Shown here one piece after another: positions 25,863-33,395 of a stretch of 64,000 nucleotides of DNA (the first letter of the stretch is position 1; the number at the start of each line of letters is the position of its first letter). A program made the position numbers and the translations under genes. The stretch covers positions 120,351 through 184,350 of the forward strand of contig NZ_FMVW01000009.1 of NCBI RefSeq assembly GCF_900102695.1. Reading direction: 5' to 3'. This DNA is from Afifella marina DSM 2698. Its GTDB lineage: Bacteria > Pseudomonadota > Alphaproteobacteria > Rhizobiales > Afifellaceae. The notes beneath the pieces were generated by a model. The model had not been told where the DNA came from. It did no database searches and saw only the letters and a program-made list of their open reading frames with translations.

Positions 25863-26789
25863 TCAAGACAAGGGTGTGGCGAAGCTGCGGATGCGTTCGC
25901 GGTAGAGCTGCGTCAGTCTCGGCAAGAGCTTCGGCCTTTCGGGGTGAAGCGCGCCGATCGTCCGTCCGTCGACGGAGCGAACCGGGACGAGGCCGGCGAA
26001 CGTGCCTGTGATAAAGGCCTCGTCCGCCCCATAGACGTCGGTCAGCGAAAAGCGTCTTTCATGTGCCGCGATGCCGGCCTCTCGGGCGGCCTTCAGCACC
26101 TGTCCGCGGGTGACGCCGCCGAGGCAGTAATCGCCCGTCGAGGTCCAGACCTCGCCGTTGCGGACGATGAAGAAATGCGTGGAATTGCAGGTGGCGACGA
26201 AGCCCGCCGGGTCGAGCATCAGCCCTTCGTCCGCGCCCGCCTTGGCGGCTTGAATGCAGGCGAGGATGCAGTTGAGCTTGGAATGGGAATTGATTTTCTG
26301 GTCCTGCTCGGCCGGCCCCGTGCGCCGCACATGGACGGTGAAAAGCGTGACGCCTTCGCTTGCGATTTCAGGCTTCGGGTTCTTGTATTCGGGAATGACG
26401 ACGATCGTAGGCGCACCGATCGTCATGCGCGGATCCTGATAAGGGGTGCGCTTCACGCCGCGCGTGATCATCAGGCGCACATGCACGCCGTCGCGCATAT
26501 CGTTGGCGGCGAGGCATTCCATCACCCGTGCCGTAAGGCCGGCGCGATCGAGCCCGATATCCATGTCGAGCGCGGCTGCACCCTCAAACAGGCGGTCGAG
26601 ATGCTCGTCGAGGAAGGCGATGCCCCCGTCGGTGACGCGCAGACCTTCCCAGATGCCGTCGCCCAGGACGAAACCGGAATCGAAGACCGAGACGACCGCC
26701 TTGTCACGCGGCAAGAGCTCGCCGTTGACCGAGATCAGGATCTCGGCATTGCGCGGATCGTCTTCGTATTCGTGGGTACCTGTCGCCAT
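25863..26789 (-). CDS. Class IV PLP-dependent aminotransferase
   Basis: This 308-residue protein is of the branched-chain/D-amino-acid aminotransferase fold type IV. It shows SVFDSGFVLGDGIWEGLRV at the N-terminus, RLMITRG, the PLP lysine region NSHSKLNCILACIQAA (Lys in HSKLN) and GGVTRGQVLKAA phosphate-binding motif. It could act on branched-chain or D-amino acids or 4-amino-4-deoxychorismate; the sequence does not discriminate. ATG 26789 starts at a normal place. It is followed on the same strand by the tRNA-like element and the sulfotransferase-like gene. Confidence 0.88.
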   Translation of the reverse strand: MATGTHEYEDDPRNAEILISVNGELLPRDKAVVSVFDSGFVLGDGIWEGLRVTDGGIAFLDEHLDRLFEGAAALDMDIGLDRAGLTARVMECLAANDMRDGVHVRLMITRGVKRTPYQDPRMTIGAPTIVVIPEYKNPKPEIASEGVTLFTVHVRRTGPAEQDQKINSHSKLNCILACIQAAKAGADEGLMLDPAGFVATCNSTHFFIVRNGEVWTSTGDYCLGGVTRGQVLKAAREAGIAAHERRFSLTDVYGADEAFITGTFAGLVPVRSVDGRTIGALHPERPKLLPRLTQLYRERIRSFATPLS

Positions 26790-26895
26790 TTCGCCGCCCG
26801 ATCCCTGGAGATTTCAATGAAACCATTCCGGCAAAGCCGGGGTGCGGGCGGCTGTCAAGGGCAAGTGCGGGCGAAGCCCCGCTCAAGGCGGGACA

Positions 26896-27171
26896 TCAAT
26901 TGCGGTATTGCTGAATTCGGGTCGTGCGCAGCCCAGCAAGGCCGTGAGACTCGATCGACATCTGCCAGGAGAGAAACTCCTCGACAGTCAGGGTATAGCG
27001 CGAGCAAGCTTCATCGAGGCTCAATAAGCCGCCGCGGACGGCAGCAACAACCTCAGCCTTGCGGCGGATCACCCAGCGCTTGGTATTGGGGGGTGGAAGA
27101 TCAGCAATCGTGAGCGGGCTTCCATCCGGTCCGATAACGTATTTCACTCGTGGTCGGACATGCTCGGCCAT
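26896..27171 (-). CDS. sciP: CtrA inhibitor SciP (DUF1153)
   Basis: This 91-residue helix-turn-helix protein matches SciP (DUF1153): PRVKYVIGPDGSPLTIADLPP, then TKRWVIRRKAEVVAAVRGGLLSLDEACSRY. SciP binds CtrA at its promoters and blocks transcription activation after division. Family length is ~90 residues. A GANTC site (GACTC) lies just before the start, as does a near-consensus CtrA box, fitting the known CtrA-dependence of sciP. It diverges from mnmA. Confidence 0.93.
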   Translation of the reverse strand: MAEHVRPRVKYVIGPDGSPLTIADLPPPNTKRWVIRRKAEVVAAVRGGLLSLDEACSRYTLTVEEFLSWQMSIESHGLAGLRTTRIQQYRN

Positions 27172-27223
27172 GGCAGACTCTTATACAAACTCACCAACTG
27201 AGCTCGTTATAAGGTGGCACGGC

Positions 27224-27238
27224 TTAACAAGCGTCTAA
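27224..27238. promoter_or_regulatory. Near-consensus CtrA box upstream of sciP
   Basis: TTAA-N7-CTAA differs from TTAA-N7-TTAA by one base. It is about 53 bases upstream of the sciP start, and GACTC at 27175-27179 adds a CcrM site nearby. It also lies in the mnmA upstream region. Confidence 0.55.
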
Positions 27239-27331
27239 CCATCCGTAACGGAAATCTTAAGCGCAACCGGGGCATTTTTTTAGAAACCGCGGGCGCTTGA
27301 CAGAACGTCGCAAGCACTGCAACCAAAGCCC

Positions 27332-28483
27332 ATGCTGGACATCGATCTTGAGCTGCCAGGTCCGCGCAGCAAAGCCCGCGTCCTCGTCGCTATGTCCGGC
27401 GGGGTCGATTCCTCCGTTGCTGCCGCGCTTGTCAACGCGGCCGGCTACGAAACCATTGGCGTGACCCTGCAACTCTATGATCATGGGGCGGCGATCCATC
27501 GCTCTGGGGCTTGCTGTGCGGGGCAGGACATTCATGATGCCAAGCGTGTCGCCCAGGCTCTCGGCATCGCCCATTACGTGCTCGATTACGAAAGCCGCTT
27601 CCGCGAGGCGGTGATCGAGCCTTTTGCGGCGAGCTATCTGTCGGGTGAAACGCCGGTGCCCTGCGTCGCCTGCAATCAATCGGTGAAATTCTCCGATCTC
27701 TTGGACACGGCCCGTCAGCTCGGGGCCGCCGCCATGGTGACCGGCCATTATGTGCGCACCCGCTCCGTCGGAGGCCGACGCGCGCTTTTCCGGCCTGTCG
27801 ATGCGGACCGCGACCAGAGCTATTTCCTTTATGCGACGACGGCCGAGCAGCTCGATTTCCTGCGCTTCCCGCTCGGCGATTTCACCAAGCCCGAGGTTCG
27901 GGCGCTGGCGGCCGAGATCGGTTTGAGCGTCGCGGAGAAGAGCGACAGCCAGGATATCTGCTTCGTGCCGCAGGGGCGCTACAGCGACGTCATCGAAAAG
28001 CTGAAGCCAAACGCGGCCGACGAGGGCGATATCGTGGATCTCGACGGTCGGGTGCTGGGTCGTCACCGGGGCATCATGCATTACACGGTCGGGCAGCGGC
28101 GCGGTCTCGGGATTTCGGCTGCCGAGCCGCTCTTCGTCGTGCGGCTGGATGCCGCGGCAAAGCGCGTTATCGTCGGCCCGCGCGAGGCTCTGGCGACGCG
28201 CCGCTTCCGGCTGCGCGACCTGAACTGGCTCGGGGACGGCGACCCGTCTGCCTGGACCGAGGGGCAGGAGGTCTATGCTCGCGTGCGCTCGACGCGTCCG
28301 CCGGTCAAAGCGTCAGTTTCCGTGCAAGCCGGTGAAGCGTCTGTCGTTCTCGACGATAGCGAGATGGGCGTGGCGCCGGGGCAGGCCTGCGTCTTCTACG
28401 ATCGAGACGCCTCCGATGCGCGCGTTCTGGGCGGTGGCGTGATCGCTCAGGAGACCACGAACGAACAAGCCTGCGCCGCCTGA
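27332..28483 (+). CDS. mnmA: tRNA-specific 2-thiouridylase MnmA
   Basis: MnmA thiolates U34 of tRNA-Lys, -Glu and -Gln. The 383-residue protein has the N-type ATP pyrophosphatase loop SGGVDSS at residues 22-28, the catalytic cysteines Cys111 (PVPCVACNQ) and Cys210 ([10 protein letters not shown]), and [11 protein letters not shown] in the central domain followed by the beta-barrel. ATG 27332 is 14 residues upstream of the conserved RVLVAMSGG block. It is a single housekeeping gene divergent from sciP. Confidence 0.96.
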   Translation: MLDIDLELPGPRSKARVLVAMSGGVDSSVAAALVNAAGYETIGVTLQLYDHGAAIHRSGACCAGQDIHDAKRVAQALGIAHYVLDYESRFREAVIEPFAASYLSGETPVPCVACNQSVKFSDLLDTARQLGAAAMVTGHYVRTRSVGGRRALFRPVDADRDQSYFLYATTAEQLDFLRFPLGDFTKPEVRALAAEIGLSVAEKSDSQDICFVPQGRYSDVIEKLKPNAADEGDIVDLDGRVLGRHRGIMHYTVGQRRGLGISAAEPLFVVRLDAAAKRVIVGPREALATRRFRLRDLNWLGDGDPSAWTEGQEVYARVRSTRPPVKASVSVQAGEASVVLDDSEMGVAPGQACVFYDRDASDARVLGGGVIAQETTNEQACAA

Positions 28484-28555
28484 GCAAGCCGTGCGGCAGC
28501 TTCAGGTTTGGCCCGGGCGGCGTTGCCGCCGCCGCCAAAACCCCCGTCTTTGCTT

Positions 28556-28580
28556 GGAACTCCGCTCGCAGCGCCACGTT
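28556..28580 (+). promoter_or_regulatory. EcfG-type general-stress promoter
   Basis: GGAAC-16 bases-CGTT is an exact match to the alphaproteobacterial EcfG (sigma-EcfG/T) consensus. It ends 39 bases before the ATG of the DUF883 gene and no other gene could be its target. Confidence 0.75.
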
Positions 28581-28619
28581 ACCTGAGCGACCCACCCAAT
28601 CGATAGAAGGAGGCATCCC

Positions 28620-28985
28620 ATGGCAGAGACGAATGTGCCCGGCGGCAAGAGCGAGACGGAACGCAAGGCCGACGACACCAAGCGCAAGGCCGAAGACGTT
28701 CGCCACGACCTCAACGCCGAATTCGAAATTTTGAAGGCGGATGTCGCCGAACTCAGCACCCGGATCTCAGATCTGCTGCGCACCGGCGCCCGCGAAGGAA
28801 AAGACATGTTGAACGAACGTGCCGACTATTACCGCCGCGAAGGCCGCAGGCGCGCCGATGCAGCCATGTCCGAAGCCGAGGCTCTGTCGGATGATCTGAG
28901 CCAGTCGATCAGTCGCAATCCCTTCACTGCCGTTCTCGTGGCGTTGGGGCTGGGCTTTCTCGTCGGCGCCATTTCCCGGCGCTAG
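28620..28985 (+). CDS. DUF883 (ElaB/YqjD-like) membrane-anchored protein
   Basis: This 121-residue protein has a long amphipathic helical region (residues ~10-95, rich in Lys, Arg, Glu and Ala) and a single C-terminal membrane helix (PFTAVLVALGLGFLVGAISRR). In E. coli YqjD-type proteins tether ribosomes to the inner membrane in stationary phase. GGAGG precedes the ATG. An exact EcfG promoter upstream indicates general-stress control. It leads a two-gene unit with the membrane protein encoded next, a YqjDE-like pair. Confidence 0.85.
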   Translation: MAETNVPGGKSETERKADDTKRKAEDVRHDLNAEFEILKADVAELSTRISDLLRTGAREGKDMLNERADYYRREGRRRADAAMSEAEALSDDLSQSISRNPFTAVLVALGLGFLVGAISRR

Positions 28986-28990
28986 TCTTC

Positions 28991-29419
28991 ATGCTCAGGC
29001 TGCTTTCTTCGATCAGCTTTGCCTACGGCGCTGCAAATTTGCGGCGCCGTATCCGTGTCATGGCGCGGCAGGCCATTCTCCTGGCGATCGGCGCCGTTAT
29101 TCTGCTTTATGCCCTCGGTTTCGGACTGGTGACGCTGCATATCTGGCTCTCCAGCCTGTGGGGTTCGCTTGTGTCCGCGGGCGTGATCGGCGCCGTGCTC
29201 CTCGTCATCGGGCTTATCGTCATACTTCTGGCCTTGAGGCCTCACCGCGAGCAGGCACGTTCGGTCGAACAGCCTCTCAGCGAGATGAGCGCCACCGCGC
29301 ACGACACCTATGACCGGATGCAGCGCTCGCTTCGGCAGAGCGGTTCACCGCTCGCCAACCCGGTCGTGCAGGCGGCGGGCATCGCCCTCATCATCGGCGT
29401 CCTTCTCGGACGTCGCTAA
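28991..29419 (+). CDS. Phage-holin-like (YqjE-type) membrane protein
   Basis: This 142-residue protein has two strong transmembrane segments (around residues 25-48 and 57-82) flanked by positively charged ends, then a hydrophilic linker and a third C-terminal hydrophobic stretch (GIALIIGVLLGRR). It fits the DUF1469/holin-like group that travels with DUF883 genes. It starts five bases after the preceding stop, so it shares the EcfG promoter. Function is unknown; the term holin reflects topology only. Confidence 0.78.
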   Translation: MLRLLSSISFAYGAANLRRRIRVMARQAILLAIGAVILLYALGFGLVTLHIWLSSLWGSLVSAGVIGAVLLVIGLIVILLALRPHREQARSVEQPLSEMSATAHDTYDRMQRSLRQSGSPLANPVVQAAGIALIIGVLLGRR

Positions 29420-29469
29420 TCCACACGAGATCGGGCCGGCACCTGCCGGTCTGGCGCAAACATGTTTCG

Positions 29470-29504
29470 GCCGCTCGTCTCTCTTTTAGACGGGCGGCCT
29501 TTTT
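29470..29504 (+). terminator. Strong intrinsic terminator
   Basis: An 11-bp stem (GCCGCTCGTCT with AGACGGGCGGC, one G-U) with a 7-base loop is followed by CTTTTT. It closes the DUF883/holin-like operon, 50 bases after its stop, and abuts the convergent TerC gene. Confidence 0.88.
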
Positions 29505-29516
29505 GCGTTGCCGACT

Positions 29517-30191
29517 TCAGGAGCGATCCAGCATCGGCACAAGATCGCCGAGGTCTGAAAGATCGCCTGCCAGCGGCAGGTGCGCTGCCGTGGCGAGATC
29601 GACGCCGCCCTCCCAGATCATTCCGCCGGCGACATAAACCAGGAAGACGAGGCCCACATAGGAGATCCAACGGTGGCGCACGAGCAGCTTTGCGATGAGA
29701 CTTGCCGCAAGCGCCATCAGCGCGATCGACAGGACCAAGCCAAAGACCAGAAGAAGCGCGTTGCCGCGTGAGATGGAGGCGACGGCGAAGACGTTGTCGA
29801 GCGACATGGAGATGTCGGCAACGGCGATTGAGACGAGCGCCTGCATGATCCCGGCACTTTCCGATTGCCGTTGGGGCTCGGCCGCCCTCTCGTCGGCGAT
29901 ATCTGCCGCTTCCGACTTCCTGCTGCCGATATCGCGGTAGAGCCGCCAACAGACCCATAAAAGGAGCAGGCCCCCGGCAAGGACGATACCCGGTATGCCA
30001 AGGAGGTAGGTGAAGAGGATCGCGCCGAGGATGCGGATCGAGGCTGCGAGGCCGATGCCGCAGAGGATCGCGGGGCGTCGCAAGCGTGGCGGAAGCGCTG
30101 AGGCCGCAAGACCTATGACAAGCGCGTTATCCCCGGACAGGACGACATCGAGCCAGACGATCGACAAAAGCGCGAGGAGACCTTCGGACAT
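29517..30191 (-). CDS. TerC-family integral membrane protein
   Basis: This 224-residue protein has about six to seven membrane helices and the two TerC acidic motifs: WLDVVLSGDNALVIGL near the N-terminus and VADISMSLDNVFAVA in the second half. TerC/Alx proteins export manganese or protect against metal and tellurite stress. The ATG at 30191 has GGAGG ten bases upstream; the longer open frame has no such signal. It is convergent with the DUF883 operon. Confidence 0.88.
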   Translation of the reverse strand: MSEGLLALLSIVWLDVVLSGDNALVIGLAASALPPRLRRPAILCGIGLAASIRILGAILFTYLLGIPGIVLAGGLLLLWVCWRLYRDIGSRKSEAADIADERAAEPQRQSESAGIMQALVSIAVADISMSLDNVFAVASISRGNALLLVFGLVLSIALMALAASLIAKLLVRHRWISYVGLVFLVYVAGGMIWEGGVDLATAAHLPLAGDLSDLGDLVPMLDRS

Positions 30192-30587
30192 CAGCCGACA
30201 ACCTCCGCTCCATCGCCAAGGCGCATTGCTCCTGTGGTTCGTTCGCAGGTCTTGGATTGTGCGCAATCGGACGGGCGCATCGGACGAAGGAGGCAAAGGT
30301 GAGGAAGGGCTAGCGAAGCCTCGCTTTCACATCGTGGCGGCGCGTCGCGATTTCCAGTGGGTGCGCGTCAATGAAGCATCTGGAAACACTCGGGAAGCCA
30401 CTGAGCGCGCAGTGCCGATGCTGTCGCCCGCGACTGCCGCGGCTCGTCCCGCAGGCGAACCGGCAAAATCCTTTCCGATCTCTTTCAGGTTCTGCGATAC
30501 AAGCAATCGATGCGGTAACGTTCCTCTCATTTTCTCCTACTATAGTTCTAAGACAGGCCGTGCTTAGGCCGGTCCGGAGGGGATACG
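30192..30587. other. 396-bp intergenic region between divergent terC and PilZ genes
   Basis: No credible gene, tRNA or known RNA motif is visible. The last ~80 bp before the PilZ gene are AT-richer (CTACTATAGTTC near 30538-30549) and likely hold its promoter. Confidence 0.5.
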
Positions 30588-31085
30588 ATGTTTCACTCGA
30601 AGGCGCTGCCTGGCAGCGCGTCCGATGTGCCAATAGCAGAAAATCCAGCCGATGCTCGGCCGGAGGGGTCCCGCTTTGGGCAGCACAGCCAATTGCAGCG
30701 GGAGGACGGCGCTCCACGTGACGAGCAGATCCGTGCCGCGGAGACCCGTGCCCCGGAGACGCCCAATGCCGTTGGCGGCAAGGTGGCGGATCTTCTCGAC
30801 TTTCGCCGTCGGGGTGCCGTACGGCTCCAGACGGCGATCGACGCCCATCTGGTGGTTGCGGAGAACAGCTCCTCGCGCTGCATCATCCGCGACCTGTCCA
30901 CCGCCGGGGCACAGCTCGAGGTCGAGGAGGGCATCACGCCGGAGCGGGAAATGATCCTCGCCGTGCCTCAGGTGAACATCGCGATCGTTTGCGAGCTCGC
31001 CTGGCGGCGCGGCAAACGCATGGGCGTTCAGTTCTGCCGTGGGCGGATCCCTGCCGACAAGATCACCGAGATGATGAAGCTCTGA
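30588..31085 (+). CDS. PilZ-domain protein (possible c-di-GMP receptor)
   Basis: This 165-residue protein has a hydrophilic, probably disordered N-terminus (~1-68) and a PilZ domain at ~70-160 with the RGAVR (RxxxR) element and DLSTAGAQL (DxSxxG), the two c-di-GMP-binding signatures, correctly spaced. It may change motility, polysaccharide output or adhesion on binding c-di-GMP. No diguanylate cyclase is nearby. The ATG has an AGGGG sequence upstream. Confidence 0.85.
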   Translation: MFHSKALPGSASDVPIAENPADARPEGSRFGQHSQLQREDGAPRDEQIRAAETRAPETPNAVGGKVADLLDFRRRGAVRLQTAIDAHLVVAENSSSRCIIRDLSTAGAQLEVEEGITPEREMILAVPQVNIAIVCELAWRRGKRMGVQFCRGRIPADKITEMMKL

Positions 31086-31453
31086 GAGAGACGATCACGC
31101 ATCACGCGTTCGTCCGTCAGACAAAAGGGTCGTCGTCTGGGCCGCAACCTTCCGAAGAGGGGCGATAGCGGTCTGGATTCGTCTGTCATCTCCATATCCC
31201 GCGTGGCCGCATTCTGCTTCGCGCCCGCGACGGCCTAAGCCGTACTTGCTACAGACCCTCGGCTTTCGCTCTTTGCCCACCTTCTTTTGGCGACGGGCCT
31301 GTTTGTCCAGCCGATAGCGTCCTCACGTTACGTGCCGCGATGCGGTGACGCGTGCTGCGTTGCCGAAGGCCTTTGAAATCGGAGTCTTATTGTCTACTTT
31401 ATGTCCGTTCAAAAGTGCGATCCTATTGCCAGGCGCTTGCGCAGAGAGGTTTC
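31086..31453. other. 368-bp intergenic region
   Basis: Nothing recognisable lies here: no long ORF with coding character, no tRNA-like fold and no clear repeat. A TATTGTCTACTTTATG stretch near 31388-31403 may belong to the promoter of the next gene. Confidence 0.45.
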
Positions 31454-31954
31454 ATGGCACTGAGACATGGGCAGGGTAGCGAAGCCGCGGAGATGCTCTC
31501 CGCTGAACGGGAGACGAATGTCGTCGCCTTTCCCGCCTGCGAAGCCTTTGGGCCGAAGGCCTCAGATGCGCGCGGTCTGACGCAAGAGGAGGAGATCGAA
31601 CTCGACCGTTTGCGTTGGTTCGTCCTCAAAAGCCTTTTGTCGTCGCAGACCGATCTCGAGCGCGCCTGTTTCGTGCTTGCCGCCGAACCGGACGCGTCGC
31701 TCGAGCGCTTCGCGATCGCCTTTTTTCGGGCCATGTCGTCAAAGGCACGGCGGCAGCTCGTCTTCTACCGACCGGGCACGCGCAATTTCTCCACTGACGA
31801 GGCCTGGCTTCTGCGACTAATGGGTGCATGGCGCTCAGGCGACGAAATGAGCGTTCGCGCGTTAATCTCCTGGAGGGTCAAACCCGAGGGTCATCGCTGG
31901 CTGCGTTTCTTATCGCGCGGACTGGCATTTGCTCTCGTTGCGGAAACCCCTTGA
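31454..31954 (+). CDS. Conserved hypothetical protein
   Basis: I do not recognise this 166-residue protein. It has an N-terminal disordered part and a helical core (EELELDRLRWFVLKSLLSSQTDLERA-like segment; then SLERFAIAFFRAMSSKARRQLVFYRPG), is slightly basic, and has no signal peptide or membrane helix. ATG 31454 is preceded by GAGAGG; a frame open from 31352 adds a region without a start signal. It stands alone upstream of dps; a regulatory role is possible but not shown. Confidence 0.6.
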   Translation: MALRHGQGSEAAEMLSAERETNVVAFPACEAFGPKASDARGLTQEEEIELDRLRWFVLKSLLSSQTDLERACFVLAAEPDASLERFAIAFFRAMSSKARRQLVFYRPGTRNFSTDEAWLLRLMGAWRSGDEMSVRALISWRVKPEGHRWLRFLSRGLAFALVAETP

Positions 31955-32029
31955 AGCTGGAACGCACCTGGCTTAGTTTAGAGATATTCTAATTTAGGCA
32001 GACGCCGAATCGTACCGATGGAGGGCAAA

Positions 32030-32509
32030 ATGGGTCTGGTGGCAGCAAAAATCGAACCGAGCGCGAAACAGGACATCGTCGCGGGTCTCACGCAGAGTCT
32101 CGCTGAGACGGCTGTGGAGATGACGAAGGCGCAGAATTTTCACTGGAACGTCACGGGCATGGCTTTCGGGCCGCTGCACGAGCTGTTCCAGAAAATGTAT
32201 GAGGATCACTTCGAGGCGATGGACGTCCTCGCCGAGCGCGTCAAGGCGCTCGATGCGCATGCGGAAGGCCGTTATTCGAAGTATCTGGAACGCAGCGCCG
32301 TGGAAGAGCATGACGGCCATGCGACCGATCGCGAGATGGTAGCCGCGCTCCTGGCCGACCAGGAGACGCTCTCGTCCACGCTTTCTGCTCTGTGCAGCGT
32401 CTCAGAAAAGCACGGTGATTGGGCCACCAACGACCTCGCTACCGAGCGGGTGGCCGCGCACGACAAGTTCGCGTGGATGCTGCGGGCGCATCTCGGCGAA
32501 AACGCCTGA
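32030..32509 (+). CDS. dps: Dps-family ferritin-like DNA protection protein
   Basis: Dps forms a dodecamer that oxidises Fe(II) with peroxide and shields DNA. The 159-residue product has the inter-subunit ferroxidase residues His38 (AQNFHWNVTG), Asp65 and Glu69 (FEAMDVLAERVKAL). ATG 32030 is chosen because the GGAGGG between it and an earlier ATG at 32018 serves as its ribosome-binding site. The upstream region has no exact EcfG site. It sits among several stress-type genes. Confidence 0.93.
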   Translation: MGLVAAKIEPSAKQDIVAGLTQSLAETAVEMTKAQNFHWNVTGMAFGPLHELFQKMYEDHFEAMDVLAERVKALDAHAEGRYSKYLERSAVEEHDGHATDREMVAALLADQETLSSTLSALCSVSEKHGDWATNDLATERVAAHDKFAWMLRAHLGENA

Positions 32510-32570
32510 TCTTCTTCTGAGTTCGCGGGGCCGCCGGCCCTTCGCTTGATACTTTCGTCAGGGGCTGGTG

Positions 32571-32595
32571 TGAACGCGCCGGCCCCTGATGCGTT
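32571..32595 (+). promoter_or_regulatory. Near-consensus EcfG promoter overlapping an inverted repeat
   Basis: TGAAC-16 bases-CGTT differs from GGAAC-N16-CGTT by one base, and lies 32 bases before the small acidic protein gene. An inverted repeat TCAGGGGC (32558-32565) / GCCCCTGA (32582-32589) spans the same DNA and may act as the dps terminator. Confidence 0.45.
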
Positions 32596-32627
32596 GTTGT
32601 CTCGTGATGCAAGCGGAGGAGGCTCGC

Positions 32628-32822
32628 ATGAGCAATCATGAGCTTCACGGGCATGCTGGCCGGCCACCGGCCGAAGCGCTCACGACGACCCGAGAGAGCG
32701 ACAAGGAGCGGCTCGCCGCGGAAAGGCTCGATCGGGAGCTCGACGAAGGGCTTGAGGAATCATTCCCCGCAAGCGACCCGCCGGCTCCGACGCAGCCGCA
32801 CAAGGAGGTCGACGAGGATTGA
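32628..32822 (+). CDS. Small acidic protein with SFPASDPP motif
   Basis: This 64-residue acidic protein ends with the motif LEESFPASDPPAPTQP that marks a family of small, probably unstructured alphaproteobacterial proteins of unknown role. The ATG has a strong GGAGGAGG upstream. It is below the size usually noticed by automated calling. The near-EcfG promoter suggests stress induction together with dps and the DUF883 genes. Confidence 0.75.
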   Translation: MSNHELHGHAGRPPAEALTTTRESDKERLAAERLDRELDEGLEESFPASDPPAPTQPHKEVDED

Positions 32823-32881
32823 TCTCTGCTATGCCGATAAGACGAGCTTAGGGCGAGGCGATCGAACGCTACGCCCTGACC

Positions 32882-33154
32882 TCATGCGTCCACGGGGAGC
32901 TTGTCGAGCGGGCAGGGAACGCCCTGCTTTTCGCATTTCCGGCGGTAGGCGGTCGCCCAAAAGGGAAGACCGCCCTGTTCCTTCAGTCTCTCAACCAGGG
33001 CTGTCAGGAAGGCCTTCTTATCGTCCTTGCTGTCGAGCCGCTTGAACGAGGCCTTGTCCTCCCGCGACATGCTGCAGCCGATGCAGCGGCCTTTGCGCTT
33101 GAACTTGCACACGTCGATGCACGGCGAGGGTGCATTCTTCCAGGTTTTGGCCAT
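32882..33154 (-). CDS. DUF1289 domain-containing small protein
   Basis: This 90-residue basic protein contains the DUF1289 cysteine pattern SPCIDVCKFKRKGRCIGCSMS (four Cys in ~14 residues), which probably binds a metal or an Fe-S centre, plus two further Cys near the C-terminus (KCEKQGVPCP). ATG 33154 precedes MAKTWKNAPSPC. The function of the family is unknown. It is transcribed opposite to its neighbours. Confidence 0.85.
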   Translation of the reverse strand: MAKTWKNAPSPCIDVCKFKRKGRCIGCSMSREDKASFKRLDSKDDKKAFLTALVERLKEQGGLPFWATAYRRKCEKQGVPCPLDKLPVDA

Positions 33155-33395
33155 GCGGATCTGGCGGTCTCGGTCAGTCGGTGAGGGGGCGTCTCGCAAT
33201 CCTGCGAGCAATCCGAAACATTTGTCGAACGGCCGACGACGTCAAGTGCGGAAAGTTGTCCCGCGCAACACGGTTCAACCGCTTCGCTTGCGCGCTGTTG
33301 GTTCCGTTGGCAGGTTGGCGCGAGAGGCTAGGCGAGAAGACCGCCCATCGCTGTAGATTTATCGATGCAAGATATCGGAAAGGCAGAAGCCACAA

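Noticed and set aside
31962..31990. GGAAC upstream of dps as an EcfG promoter
   Set aside because: Spacing to the first GTT is 12 bases, outside the accepted 16-17.
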